Of a DNA stretch of 64,000 nucleotides, positions 51,386 to 60,612 are shown one piece after another. The position numbers were made by a program, and so were the translations under genes. Positions within the stretch are counted from its first letter, which is position 1, and the number at the start of each line of letters is the position of its first letter. The stretch is taken from assembly GCF_021228125.1 (NCBI RefSeq), contig NZ_JAJQQS010000023.1:1-64000 (forward strand). Direction: 5' to 3'. This DNA is from Streptomyces albireticuli. Lineage in GTDB: Bacteria; Actinomycetota; Actinomycetes; Streptomycetales; Streptomycetaceae. Below the pieces are notes generated by a model. The model worked only from the letters and a program-made list of their open reading frames with translations. It did no database searches and had not been told where the DNA came from.

Positions 51386-52729
51386 TCACCCTTGGCCGCG
51401 GCGTTTCACATACAGGCGGTTGCCATCGGGTCCGGTCCACTCCACGCGTACGACGCCCGCGACCGCGGAGTCGGCGCGGCGCGAGGGGTCCGCCCAGTAG
51501 CCGTGGGCCGGGTTGCGGAAGAACGTCGCCCACAGGCCGCCCTCGTGATCCTCGAAGAAGTTGTTGTGCCCGGCCCCGACGCCCGCGGTCCAGCGCCGCG
51601 AGTACGGGCCTTCGAAGCGGTCGGCGACCGCGACCACCGCGTCGTACTGGTATTGCGCGCGGCCGTTGCCGGGCGGGTCGTAGGCATGGCGGGCGCTGCC
51701 GTCCGTGTTCTTCGAGGCGCGGTCCCAGGCGGCGTGTACCAGGAAGTACTTGCCGCCGTGCTTGAAGACGTGTGCGCCCTCCAGATAGGGCTCGGGTGCG
51801 TACGGTCGCTGCTGGAACCGCGGCAGCCCCGTCGTCGGGACGATGTCCTCCATGTCGTCGCGGAACTTGGCGTAGACGTGATTGTGCAGCACCAGCCAGG
51901 CGTCGTCGCCCTCGGTGAAGAGGCCGCCGTCGATGTGGTGGTAGGCACCGGGCTCGATGAAGTCCGGGCCACCGGGGACGACGTCCCCGAAGGGCTTCTT
52001 CAGGCTGCCCTTGACCAGCCGGTACGGGCCCGCCACGCCGCCCTCGCTGACCAGCATGAACGTGCCGACCAGCTTGGAGTGGTCGCCCATGCACGCCACC
52101 AGGTACCACCTGCCGCGGAAGAAGTGCAGCTCCGGGGCCCATACGTCGCCTCGTTTGCCGAACTCGCCGTCGTCCTCCCAGTGTTCCTGCCAGGGGGCGA
52201 CGACGGTGCGGCCCGGCCGGTTCTCCCCGACGAACTCCGGCGACCAGACCTTGCCCTTCTCCGCGCCGGGCCGGATGCCGGTGGTGTCCGCGAGCTTCCA
52301 CGGGCCGTCCACGGAGGGAGCCGTCCACACGAACAGGCCGTCGTTCCACGGGCCCGCCCCCGCAGTGTCGGCGGCGCGGGTGGTGCCCGTGGCGACGTAC
52401 AGCGGCTTGCCGCCGACGACGAAGCAGTTGACGTACGTGTCGCGGATCCAGACCCGGCCGAGTTCCTCGTCGCGGGGCCGGAGCTCCAGCGGCAGGATCC
52501 GCGAGTTGTCCTCCCGGGGCCATAGATCCTCGTGCGTGTCCGCCAGGCCGTACGGCTTGAGCTCGGGCCGGTTCGGCGGGTATGCCTGCCGCGCGTTCCC
52601 GGCGGCAGCCTGCGGCAGCACCTCCGCCGCGCCCGCCACCCCTGCTACCCCCGCCACTACCGCCCCGGCGGCGCCGGCCAGCAGTAGGCGCCGGCCGACA
52701 GGTGAGCTGTTCTTGTCTTCGGTGGTCAT
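51386..52729 (-). CDS. Tat-exported glycoside hydrolase, family 43-like
   Basis: A 447-aa protein with a twin-arginine signal (GRRLLLAGAAGAVVAGVAG) and cleavage near residue 45. The mature part is a five-bladed propeller of the GH43 type: KVWSPEF, DVWAPELHFFRGRWYLV, GPDFIEPGAYHHIDG, and PYLEGAHVFKHGGKYFLVHA, which hold candidate acidic residues for inverting hydrolysis of arabinan- or xylan-type glycans. Which residues are catalytic cannot be fixed by eye. It is monocistronic and convergent with the terpene synthase gene. GH43 is preferred over GH62 or GH32. Confidence 0.75.
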   Translation of the reverse strand: MTTEDKNSSPVGRRLLLAGAAGAVVAGVAGVAGAAEVLPQAAAGNARQAYPPNRPELKPYGLADTHEDLWPREDNSRILPLELRPRDEELGRVWIRDTYVNCFVVGGKPLYVATGTTRAADTAGAGPWNDGLFVWTAPSVDGPWKLADTTGIRPGAEKGKVWSPEFVGENRPGRTVVAPWQEHWEDDGEFGKRGDVWAPELHFFRGRWYLVACMGDHSKLVGTFMLVSEGGVAGPYRLVKGSLKKPFGDVVPGGPDFIEPGAYHHIDGGLFTEGDDAWLVLHNHVYAKFRDDMEDIVPTTGLPRFQQRPYAPEPYLEGAHVFKHGGKYFLVHAAWDRASKNTDGSARHAYDPPGNGRAQYQYDAVVAVADRFEGPYSRRWTAGVGAGHNNFFEDHEGGLWATFFRNPAHGYWADPSRRADSAVAGVVRVEWTGPDGNRLYVKRRGQG

Positions 52730-52860
52730 CCGATCCTTCCTTGACGTTTCGTCAAATTGGTCATCGGTGTGTCAGTTGGTCACAGGCTCTCGTCCAGTGT
52801 GCTCCGGCGAGTGGGCTGTCCCTCCGGCACCGGCCGGCATGGCCGATCGTCGCCCCTCCG

Positions 52861-53310
52861 TCATTCGTCGTCTGTGGTGATGGCCTTCAGCATGGGGATC
52901 CCGGCTGCCTCGTGCCCCGGCCAGAGCGACGCGAGGACGCCGGTCGCGGCGGTGGCGAGGAGGAGGGGGCCGCACGGTCCCATGGGATGACGAGGGGGAC
53001 GCCTTCCTGGCCGAGGACGGCCGCCGCCCTTGCGTCGGTGCGGTCCTGTACGAGGAGCGCGGGGTTGTCCAGCGTGCGCCGGATGTCCTGCCGGAGCACG
53101 GCTGTGCGCCCGTGGGCGGCGTCGACCAGGACGGATTCGACATACGGCCGGTGCTCGGTGTCCGCGGTGGGCGGCAGCGTCTCGCCGGAGAGGAGGACGG
53201 GGGCAAGGGCGTCCGAGCCGTCGTAGATCGCCACGACGGGCAGGGTGGTCTTCGTACCCGCGTTGTCGAGTGCTGCGGTGACGCGGGAACCGAGCCGCCA
53301 GCCCGCTCGG
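52861..53310 (-). pseudogene. Remnant of an FtsX-type ABC transporter permease
   Basis: Two fragments in different frames make the 3' end of a MacB/FtsX-like permease. One has RLGSRVTAALDNAGTKTTLP and VVAIYDGSDALAPVLLSGE (outer-loop type); the other, after a frame change near 52985, ends GVLASLWPGHEAAGIPMLKA, the classic last helix and tail of such permeases. The upstream part and its ATPase are missing. It abuts a decayed sensor kinase on the other strand, as if an ABC-plus-two-component locus had been deleted. Confidence 0.7.
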
Positions 53311-53344
53311 CGGCCGTCTCTTCGGTGACGGCGATGCCGTGGTC

Positions 53345-53653
53345 GAGTCCTCACCGCGTGGTGCAGGAGGCGCTGACCAACGTCCGCAAGCACGCGACCA
53401 GAGCCGAGCGGGTCGAGGTGCGGGTCGAGGTGCGATCCGGCTCCCGGACCGGCTGGAGGTCTCGGTGACCGACGACTGCCGGGGCAGCACTCCGACCACC
53501 GGTGACAAGGCGGACGGCCGCGGCTACGGCCTGATCGGTCTCACCGAGCGGGTCGAGGCACTGGGCGGGCGCCTCACCACCGTGCCGCAGGGTGACGGCG
53601 GCTTGCGCGTCCTGGCTGTCCTTCCCCTGGACCCCGACTCCTTCGTCGGCTGA
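53345..53653 (+). pseudogene. Remnant of a two-component sensor kinase (HATPase_c end)
   Basis: HRVVQEALTNVRKHA, the N-box of a NarL-type histidine kinase, is in one frame; LEVSVTDDCRG and GRGYGLIGLTERVEALGGRL, the G-box region, are in another. A frameshift near 53440 separates them. The 5' sensor and dimerisation parts are absent. It was presumably partnered with the response-regulator remnant that follows. Confidence 0.8.
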
Positions 53654-53676
53654 TGTCCGGCGCACCTCCTGCGAAC

Positions 53677-54284
53677 ATGTCCGGCATGACGATCCGGGTG
53701 CTCATCGCCGACGACCAGGAAATTGGCCGGGCGTCCACGCCCCGATGAACATCCTCATCGCCACGACCTTCGACCTCGACGAATACGTCTACAGCGCTCT
53801 CCGCAACGGAGCCTGCGGCTTCCTCCTCAAAGACGGCGCCCCCGGACTGCTCACCGAAGCGGTGCGCGCCGCGGCCGCGGGGAATTCACTGCTCCCCATC
53901 GGTGACCGTCCGCCTGCTCGCGCACATGGCACCGCGTCGCGGCCGGCCCGCCACCGCCGAGGTCCGTCCGGCCCGTGCGGGAGCGCGCGGACCGGGCGGC
54001 CTGGTCGAGCCTCTGACCCAGCGTGAACTCGATGTCGTAGGCTTGTCGCGCGCGGACGTACCAACGAAGAACTGGCCACCGAGCTTTACGTCACCCTGTC
54101 CACGGTCAAGACCCACCTCGGCAACGTCCAAGGCAAGCTCGCCGCCCGCAACCGGGTGGAGATCGCCGCCTGGGCCTGGGAGAACGACCTCCGGAGGAGG
54201 CGGATCGCGGAGGCCACGGCTCGTCTCGCCGGCGGCACCCTGTTCACGGCCATCGGTATGTGGATGCTCGCCACCGGTCGTTGA
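53677..54284 (+). pseudogene. Remnant of a NarL/LuxR-type response regulator
   Basis: MTIRVLIADDQE begins a receiver domain, but the segment with the phosphorylated aspartate is deleted. The text resumes with TTFDLDEYVYSALRNGACGF, then shifts frame twice before the LuxR helix-turn-helix: EPLTQRELDVV in one frame, and YVTLSTVKTHLGNVQGKLAA, ending at the TGA of 54282-54284, in another. It cannot make a working regulator. Confidence 0.85.
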
Positions 54285-54595
54285 GCTTGTTCCTCGGAGC
54301 GTGTGCTGCATGGTCAGCTTGGGGAGCCGCTCGTTCTCGACGACGGTTGAACCCCGCCCCTCTGACGGCGCGTACCCGGCATGGACGGGCCCGATGCCCG
54401 GGGCTCGTGCCCAGCGGGCAACCGGCCACCGTGGGCACCGGTCGGCGGCCCGCTCTTGGCGTGAGTCCGCTCGGGCCCTACGGGTTTTACAGGGATTTCA
54501 TCGGCCACTGCCACTGTCGTCCAGCGAACTCGGCCGACCGACCGTGCACCGCATCGGACGGCAGACGCGTAGGCCCACTACATGGGGAGAATCGA
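54285..54595. other. Non-coding gap upstream of the secreted hydrolase
   Basis: About 310 bp of normal base composition with no supported gene. No promoter pair is convincing; GTAGGCCCACTACA just upstream of the ribosome site may include a -10-like element. Confidence 0.4.
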
Positions 54596-55267
54596 ATGCG
54601 AAGAGGAAGGATCGCGGCCGCGTTGGCCGCTGTTCTGCTGGCATCCGGGCTTTCGCTGGCGCAGGGGTCCACAGCGCAGGCGGCGACGGCGCGGGTGGCA
54701 ACAGCTCCGTGCGAGGGCACGTACACGATTGTTGTCGGGGGCACGTGGAGCAGGTGGAACAACGACCGTTTCACCGGCAACATCCAGCAGCACGTAGGGT
54801 ACATGAGCGACATCCCCACCGGCCTGGGCGTCCGGTCGGGCGTCAACGAGCTGAACCGGCTGGTCCGGGAGCAACGTGCCGCGTGCCCGGGACAGCACGT
54901 CAAGATGGGCGGGTACTCCTTGGGTGCCGCGGTGGTGCACGTCTGGATCAGCGAGAACTGGAGGACGTTCGGCAACGTCAACGCCATTCTCCTCGCGGAC
55001 CCCAAGCGTCAGGGCGGGCCCGGCACCAACGGTAGCGCCGCGCCGTTCGGCGGTGTCATCGGCTACCCGCTCGCGGGCTCTGACCGGAACTTCGGCAACG
55101 TACCGGTCAAGTCGATCTGCTACTGGGACTACATCTGCGACGAATCCGCCGGCATCGGGACCTACCCGAAGAACCACAACGACAACTACTGGCCGGACTT
55201 CGACATGGATCACCACAACGACGACGCCAACGAGCAGTGGTATAACGGCGCCTGGCATCCCTGGTAA
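54596..55267 (+). CDS. Secreted cutinase-like serine hydrolase
   Basis: A 223-aa protein with a Sec signal peptide (RRGRIAAALAAVLLASGLSL, cleavage after AQAA near residue 30). The nucleophile elbow is GGYSLGA (serine 108), and YWDYICDESAGI (aspartate about 182) followed by His-rich segments (H194, H206-H207) gives a likely triad, as in cutinase and PE-PPE-type hydrolases. Cys39 and Cys97 and later pairs suggest disulfides. It probably acts on an ester in the medium, such as cutin, lipid or polyester. The ATG follows GGGGAGAATCG. It is flanked by non-coding DNA. Confidence 0.78.
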   Translation: MRRGRIAAALAAVLLASGLSLAQGSTAQAATARVATAPCEGTYTIVVGGTWSRWNNDRFTGNIQQHVGYMSDIPTGLGVRSGVNELNRLVREQRAACPGQHVKMGGYSLGAAVVHVWISENWRTFGNVNAILLADPKRQGGPGTNGSAAPFGGVIGYPLAGSDRNFGNVPVKSICYWDYICDESAGIGTYPKNHNDNYWPDFDMDHHNDDANEQWYNGAWHPW

Positions 55268-55657
55268 CCGCGGGAAGGCTCGTGGTGGTGACGCGGCAGG
55301 GCCCCTTGTCGCCGACGTGGTGATTGGACTCGCCGCACCGGCTCCAAGGGGCTCTGTTGGTTGCTACCGGCCAGCGTCGCTGCCACAGCGGCCGTATCCG
55401 GCGGTAAGCGGTCGGCATCATTGGCGGGAGCCTGGCGGGCAGCTGACTGTCCGCGCCATCGACGGCGGGTACGGGCCGCCTCGCCGGCCCTTGCCTTGAA
55501 AAGGACGGCCTTGTACTGGCCGTTGTCGGTGGCGAAGTCGACGGCCGGTGCCCTGGAGCTGCCGGCCGACGCTCTTCGCCTGCCAGGCCGCTCCCCATGT
55601 CGCCGCCTTCCTGATCCGGGCCCGCAGCTGACCGCGCGGGCGGACCCCGGAGGCGTT
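55268..55657. other. Intergenic region without a supported gene
   Basis: Several overlapping open frames exist on both strands, but none has a start, a ribosome site or a recognisable domain. A leftward stretch reading DFATDNGQYKAVLF near 55530 might be a fragment of a lost gene; I cannot place it. Confidence 0.4.
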
Positions 55658-55870
55658 CTACTTACCGCTCGCCTCCGCGAGGGTATGGGCGACGAGGGCA
55701 TTGGCGTGGCCGTGCCCCAGACCGTGTTCGGTCTTGAGCCAGCTGACGAGCTCCATGTGCTTGGTCAGGGGTGACGCGTGGATGAAGCTCTTCCATTCGG
55801 CTATCGACCGGCCGTACTTCTTCTCGATCGACGGAAAGTAGCCGGCCGGGCCCTTCACGGTTTCAGTCAT
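55658..55870 (-). CDS. DUF4287 small protein
   Basis: A 70-aa protein, MTETVKGPAGYFPSIEKKYG followed by KHMELVSWLKTEHGLGHGHA and NALVAHTLAE, the complete DUF4287 pattern. Function is unknown; it often occurs alone or fused to DUF5655. The ATG at 55870 begins exactly at the family start; an open frame upstream adds unconserved sequence. It is monocistronic. Confidence 0.9.
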   Translation of the reverse strand: MTETVKGPAGYFPSIEKKYGRSIAEWKSFIHASPLTKHMELVSWLKTEHGLGHGHANALVAHTLAEASGK

Positions 55871-56046
55871 GGCCGCAGCATGCCACCCACCACTGACAAC
55901 GCGGCCTGCCCCGGCGGAACCCCGGCCTGTCACGCGCGCCCCGACCGGCCGGACACCCTCCGGGGTTCTGCCGCATCCGAGGCTTGTCCCCGCGTAAACC
56001 GAACCCCGCCAAGGGTGCCGGTCCGGCTCCTGGCTACCCTTCCGCT

Positions 56047-56574
56047 GTGGAGCCCTACTTCGACGCCGTGTCTCTGCTCGGCGATGCGCGTGCGTCCTTC
56101 CGGGGGCATTGGAGCGAGCGGCAGTGGCTCAACGTGCCCGGCCCGTTCTACGGGGCCGGCACCGACAACTGCGGTACAGGCCGGCTCCACGCACCCGGGC
56201 TCGTGCTCTATGAGGGCGACCACTTCACCGAGTACGTCTACCGTCAGCCGCGGACGTGCGAGCAGCTCCGGAGCCTGGTCGACGCCGCGGAGGCGGATCC
56301 CTTCGCCGGCTACGGCTGCGACGGCGATGAGCACTGGACGCCGGCGGCCGTCCGGGAGTGGTGGCGAGACAGGGGACGGATCCGGGAGTACCTGGCGGAC
56401 CGGCGCGGCGCGTGGGAGGCCGACGACCGGAAGGCGGGACAGGGCACAGCGGCCGCCGCGCTCGACTATGCCTCGTACCTCGACGGCGAACTGGCCGCAC
56501 ACCTGCGGGCCTACCTCTTCCGGCTCGACGAGCGGCGCCCCCCGACGCCGGGAGACAAACTGCCGCAGCTCTGA
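56047..56574 (+). CDS. Hypothetical protein, probably leaderless
   Basis: A 175-aa soluble protein beginning VEPYFDAVSLLGDARASFRG, with HWSERQWLNVPGPFYGAGTD, YVYRQPRTCEQLRSLVDAAE and a helical C-terminus (LDYASYLDGELAAHLRAYLF). No transmembrane segment or signal. I recognise this only as a conserved Streptomyces type, without function. The GTG at 56047 stands 6 nt after TACCCT (56035-56040), the leaderless arrangement; an earlier in-frame ATG at 55984 lacks a ribosome site. Confidence 0.6.
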   Translation: MEPYFDAVSLLGDARASFRGHWSERQWLNVPGPFYGAGTDNCGTGRLHAPGLVLYEGDHFTEYVYRQPRTCEQLRSLVDAAEADPFAGYGCDGDEHWTPAAVREWWRDRGRIREYLADRRGAWEADDRKAGQGTAAAALDYASYLDGELAAHLRAYLFRLDERRPPTPGDKLPQL

Positions 56575-56762
56575 CCGTGCCTTAGGGGAACATGGAGCCG
56601 CCCTTGTCTACGCCAGCGGGTGAGCAGTTCCAGGTCGGGGGTCGGCGGCGTCCGCTCGCCGTACGGTAGCGGACTGGGCGACGGCGAACGTGCGTGTGGC
56701 TGCCTGCCCCGCGCACGGTGCGGTTGCTGGGCAGTGGGCGGAGGGCCTCGCCTGATAATGAC

Positions 56763-56799
56763 ACGGGGGCTGGAAAGCGCGCGCTCTCCCAGCCCCCGT
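56763..56799. terminator. Terminator hairpin between convergent genes
   Basis: ACGGGGGCTGG (56763-56773) and CCAGCCCCCGT (56789-56799) form a perfect 11-bp stem; the loop contains the palindrome AGCGCGCGCT. The remaining 56575-56901 shows nothing else. Confidence 0.75.
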
Positions 56800-56901
56800 C
56801 ACGCGTACGGGCCGGACGGGTCCGGCTCTACGACAGCGTGCGCCGGGGTGTTGCGACGACCGCTGGAACTCAAGATGAAGGGCGAGGGCCCGGCTGTCAG
56901 G

Positions 56902-58542
56902 TCAGAAGCTGCATACGACCATGCCCGCGCCCGCTCCGCCGATCATGCCGATGATGGCGCCCGGGACCGCCCCGACTCCGCCTCCCAACGCTCCGGCGGC
57001 GAGACCGGTGATCGCGGTGCCGACGGTCCATTGGGCCACGCACTTGTCCCAGGCGCCGGCCTTCTTCAGCTTGTCCTCGTACGCCTTCTTCTCCGCGTCC
57101 GAGCAGGTGTGGCCCTGAGCCCTGGCGCAGGCGTCACCGAGGTCGTCCTTCGCCTGCGTCCGCAGCGTCTTCGCCGTGGCGAGGGAAGCGCGCTGAGGCG
57201 TCTTGCCAGGGAACGTACCCGGGCCCACGGTGATCGCGGAGGGGGTCTCGGTTCCTTCGATCGTCGCGCCCGGTGCCCCCTCGATGGTCTGCGTAAGGGT
57301 GTTCCCGTCGACGGCCAGCTTGTAGGCGTGCTTGACGCCCTGGGTGTCGGTCACGGTGCCCGGCTGCATCCGCATGACCGGGTTGCCCGCGGCATCGGCG
57401 ATCTCGGCACCGTTCTCGGTGGTCTTGAGGTGTGTTCCGGCCGGAAGGTCGAGCTTCGCGCTGGCGGTGGTGGCGAAGGTCTGCACGGCGGGTTTCTGTG
57501 CCGGGGTGGTGTTGCTGCCGGGTGCGTCCGTGCTGGTGCGGGCGACGTACATCGTGGAGCCGGCCGCTGAGTTGACGACGGGGACGGTCACGGTCGCGTC
57601 GGTGGTCCAGGGCTGGTTGTCGGTGTTGAAGGTCCAGGTGCCGGTGACCTTCTTGCCGACGGCGGCGAAGTCGACCCATCCGTAGTTCTTGGCGGGAACG
57701 GTGACGACGACGCCGTTGATGGTGGTCGAGTCCGAGGTGTAGGTGACGCCCGCCGTCAGCTGGGCGGAGATCATGGCCTGGACGGGGACGGAGACGCCGA
57801 CCGAGGTGCCGACGGAGGAGGAATAGGACTGCGACCACCCGGAGTGGTACGCGATGGTGAAGATCTGGCCGGCCTTGGCGGCGGTGTCGTTGTACCAGAC
57901 CGAGGACGCCATCACGCGGGGCAGGGCCTCGGGCTGTCCTTCGGACTTCTGGGTCCAGGTGCAGGTGGAGGTCTTCTTCGCGCACAGGTCGGCGTAGTAG
58001 TCGAGGGCGAGGCTCTTGGCTTCGGCGGCCTTCGACGCGGGGACGGTCCATTCCTGGCTCGCACTGCCGTTGCAGGCGTTGGGCTGGGCGAGGATGCCCC
58101 ACAGGTGGAGGCCGCCCCGGTTGTCCATGCAGTACTCGGCGCCGGTGGAGTCGTCGCGGCGGACGATGCCGAAGGAGTGGGGCTTGCCGTCCACGGGGCG
58201 GAAGTGCCACTGCTCGCCGTCCTTGCCGCAGGACTGCTGCACGGCGGGCTGGGAAGCGTAGACGCACTTCCCCGAGGAGGTGCTCGCGATGTTGAACGTA
58301 CCGGGGGCGCCGAGCTTGATCAGCCGCCACTCCTTGTAGTTGGTGCCGTCGGGGGTGACGGATATCTGGTTCCCGTCACGGTTGCCGGTCGCGTTGAGGG
58401 TGCCGTCGGTGTTGGTGAAGGTGTAGGCGTCCGTCGCGGCGGCCGCGGGCGTCGCGGTCGCCGCGAGGACGGGGAGGAGAAGGGTCAGGGCGGCGGCCGG
58501 CGCGGTGAAGAGTCTCGCGGCTCTCTTGATGGTTCTCTTCAT
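56902..58542 (-). CDS. Exported protein with ricin-type lectin, aerolysin-like pore region and Gly-rich hydrophobic tail
   Basis: A 546-aa protein. Signal peptide to about residue 36 (TPAAAA). Residues about 38-175 look like a ricin-B-type lectin: DGTLNATGNRDGNQ, GKCVYASQPAVQQSCGKDGE, QWHFRPV. Residues about 230-310 contain an alternating Ser/Thr-hydrophobic segment, SQSYSSSVGTSVGVSVPVQA, then TSDSTTINGVVVTVPAKNYG and TGTWTFNTDN, typical of the amphipathic hairpin of aerolysin/ETX-MTX2-type beta-pore proteins. The end (about 505-546) is a glycine-zipper hydrophobic stretch, GTAITGLAAGALGGGVGAV, ending in Cys-Ser-Phe. The ATG at 58542 has GGAAAG upstream. Toxicity is inferred, not shown. Confidence 0.7.
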   Translation of the reverse strand: MKRTIKRAARLFTAPAAALTLLLPVLAATATPAAAATDAYTFTNTDGTLNATGNRDGNQISVTPDGTNYKEWRLIKLGAPGTFNIASTSSGKCVYASQPAVQQSCGKDGEQWHFRPVDGKPHSFGIVRRDDSTGAEYCMDNRGGLHLWGILAQPNACNGSASQEWTVPASKAAEAKSLALDYYADLCAKKTSTCTWTQKSEGQPEALPRVMASSVWYNDTAAKAGQIFTIAYHSGWSQSYSSSVGTSVGVSVPVQAMISAQLTAGVTYTSDSTTINGVVVTVPAKNYGWVDFAAVGKKVTGTWTFNTDNQPWTTDATVTVPVVNSAAGSTMYVARTSTDAPGSNTTPAQKPAVQTFATTASAKLDLPAGTHLKTTENGAEIADAAGNPVMRMQPGTVTDTQGVKHAYKLAVDGNTLTQTIEGAPGATIEGTETPSAITVGPGTFPGKTPQRASLATAKTLRTQAKDDLGDACARAQGHTCSDAEKKAYEDKLKKAGAWDKCVAQWTVGTAITGLAAGALGGGVGAVPGAIIGMIGGAGAGMVVCSF

Positions 58543-58860
58543 GATCACTTTCCGTGGTGAGTCTGCGTCCGTGTCGTTTCCGTGGTGCTCCTGTCGCGTT
58601 CGGTGAGCGTAGGGTGACAGAAGTTGAAATGGCGGATTCCTGACAGAATTCGCATCGGTGATCTAGGACACCTCGACTTGCGTAGTGGTGGAAGTCAGCA
58701 GGACGCAGAGGCGCCTTATGGGCAGTTCGGGACCAGGCCAAGGACCGGACAAGCGCATGGAGGTCGCGGCCGAGGAGGTTGCGTTCAACCCGGGTTGAGT
58801 TGGGAGGGTCACGTCTCACCGGCCGTCCGCGAGAAGGGACGGCGGATGTGGAGGCGAAGC
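58543..58860. other. Divergent promoter region, no gene
   Basis: About 320 bp between the pore-like gene and the amidase. Parts are comparatively AT-rich (around 58615-58700), consistent with two divergent promoters. No specific operator is recognised. Confidence 0.4.
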
Positions 58861-60612
58861 GTGAGTGAAGTGTTGACCATCCCCTTGTCCCCGGTCCCGG
58901 CTCCGGCCCCCGTCCTGACCCTGACCGAAGCCGCACAGGCTTTGCGGGAAGGGAGCGTGACCAGCGTCGGGTTGACGGAGGCCGCCGTCGTCGCGGCCGA
59001 GCGCGCCGACGGGGCGCTCGGGGTGTACCTGACGCGGTTCGTCGAGCAGGCGCGGGAGGCGGCCCGCCGTGCCGACGAGGAGTTGGCGCGTGGCATCGAC
59101 CGCGGGCCGCTGCACGGGATCCCGGTCGGGGTCAAGGACACCATCGCGGTGGCGGACGGACCGACCACCGCGCAGAGCCTGGTCCACGACCGGGGCTGGT
59201 GGGCCGGGCGGGACGCCCCGGTGGTGGCCCGGCTGCGGGCTGCCGGGGCGGTGATCACCGGTAAGACGACCGCGATGGAGTTCGGCTGCGGGCTGCCGGA
59301 AGAGGACAAGCCCTTCCCGTTGCCGCGCAATCCGTGGCGGACCGAGTCCTGGGCCGGGGGCTCCAGTTCGGGCTCGGCCAGCGGCGTCGTGGCGGGGATG
59401 TTCCTGGCCGGGCTCGGCAGCGACACCGGGGGCAGCATTCGGATGCCCGCCGCGTTCTGCGGCGTCAGCGGGCTGATGCCGACATACGGGCGGGTGCCCG
59501 TGGCCGGGTGCGTGCCGCTGGCCTACAGCCTCGACCGCGTCGGCCCGCTCGCCCGGAGCGCCGCGGACTGCGCGGCGGTGCTAGGCGTCATCGCCGGAGA
59601 ACACGACGGTGTCGGCGCTACGTCTTGCCAGGCCTTCTTCCACGCTTCCTTCCACGCCTCCTGCTACGACACCGGGTGCGGCGAGGGCCTGGACGGACTG
59701 CGGATCGGCGTCGTACGGGAACACCACTTCCCCGCGGACGGCGATCCGTCGCTGCCCGGCGCGTTCGACGAGGCCGTGTCGGTGCTCGCCGGACTCGGCG
59801 CCGTCCCGGTGGAGATCCGGCTGCCCTACTGGCAGGAGATGATCACCACGACCTTCGTGACCGCGGCCGGCGAAGGTCTCGCCCACCACCGCACCGCCCT
59901 GTCCCGGCACTGGGACGACTACGGCGTGGCCGCGCGCGGCCTGCTTGCCACGGGCGCGCTGATATCGGGCGCCGACTACGTCCAGGCGCAGCGGGTGCGC
60001 ACGGTGGCGCAGCGGGCCGTGGACGCGCTGTTCGCGGATGTCGACGTGATCGTGTGCCCGACCGCGTCGGTCGGGGCGCCGCCGTTCACCGCCCTGGCCG
60101 ACGAGGCGGGGCACCAGGACCACGCGGGCGTGTTCGGGAAGATCTACACCCCGTACTGGAATCCGTTGGCCAACCCCGTCCTCGCGGTGCCGATGGGCCG
60201 CACGGCGGCGGGCCTTCCCCTGTCCATGCAGATCGCGGGCCCGGTGGCGGGCGAGGCGGCGATCCTGCGGGTCGGGGACGCCTTCCAGCGGCACACCGAC
60301 TGGCACCGCCGCATCCCCGATCTGTCCGTGACCGTGACCGCGGCACCGCATGCACGCGCCGCCATGGGACGCGGGGAGCACCACCGGGGTGAAGGAATCG
60401 CCACGCAGCCCGATGCGGCTGTCACGGTGCGGAGCCTGCTGGCCGCCGCCGGACTGCCCGCAGGCGAGCGGGAGATCACCGGATTTGAGGCGGCATACCT
60501 CGCCCAGCGCCCTGCCGTCGACGGCCTGTTCGACGTCCCGGAGGCGGGCGACGTCCGGCCCGTGCTGCGTCCGGACGCCACCGTCCGGCCGGACGGCGAG
60601 GAGCTCGTATGA
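58861..60612 (+). CDS. Amidase-signature hydrolase with AtzG-like C-terminal segment
   Basis: A 583-aa protein. Amidase-signature catalytic set: lysine in VGVKDTIAV (about 94), SSSGSASG (cis-serine about 168), and GLGSDTGGSIRMP with the nucleophile serine (about 192). An unusual insertion near residues 258-275 reads CQAFFHASFHASCYDTGCGE, rich in Cys and His. After the hydrolase (ending about residue 490) is a segment with LLAAAGLPAGEREITGFEAA and LFDVPEAG, resembling the small AtzG subunits that usually pair with AtzE-type amidases. The GTG at 58861 follows GGAGG at 6-nt spacing. Its stop overlaps the MFS start (ATGA). Confidence 0.82.
   Translation: MSEVLTIPLSPVPAPAPVLTLTEAAQALREGSVTSVGLTEAAVVAAERADGALGVYLTRFVEQAREAARRADEELARGIDRGPLHGIPVGVKDTIAVADGPTTAQSLVHDRGWWAGRDAPVVARLRAAGAVITGKTTAMEFGCGLPEEDKPFPLPRNPWRTESWAGGSSSGSASGVVAGMFLAGLGSDTGGSIRMPAAFCGVSGLMPTYGRVPVAGCVPLAYSLDRVGPLARSAADCAAVLGVIAGEHDGVGATSCQAFFHASFHASCYDTGCGEGLDGLRIGVVREHHFPADGDPSLPGAFDEAVSVLAGLGAVPVEIRLPYWQEMITTTFVTAAGEGLAHHRTALSRHWDDYGVAARGLLATGALISGADYVQAQRVRTVAQRAVDALFADVDVIVCPTASVGAPPFTALADEAGHQDHAGVFGKIYTPYWNPLANPVLAVPMGRTAAGLPLSMQIAGPVAGEAAILRVGDAFQRHTDWHRRIPDLSVTVTAAPHARAAMGRGEHHRGEGIATQPDAAVTVRSLLAAAGLPAGEREITGFEAAYLAQRPAVDGLFDVPEAGDVRPVLRPDATVRPDGEELV

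Noticed and set aside
55268..55657. Possible transposase or pseudogene fragment (leftward DFATDNGQYKAVLF-type text)
   Set aside because: No family match, no start codon with a ribosome site, no inverted repeats or target duplications around it.
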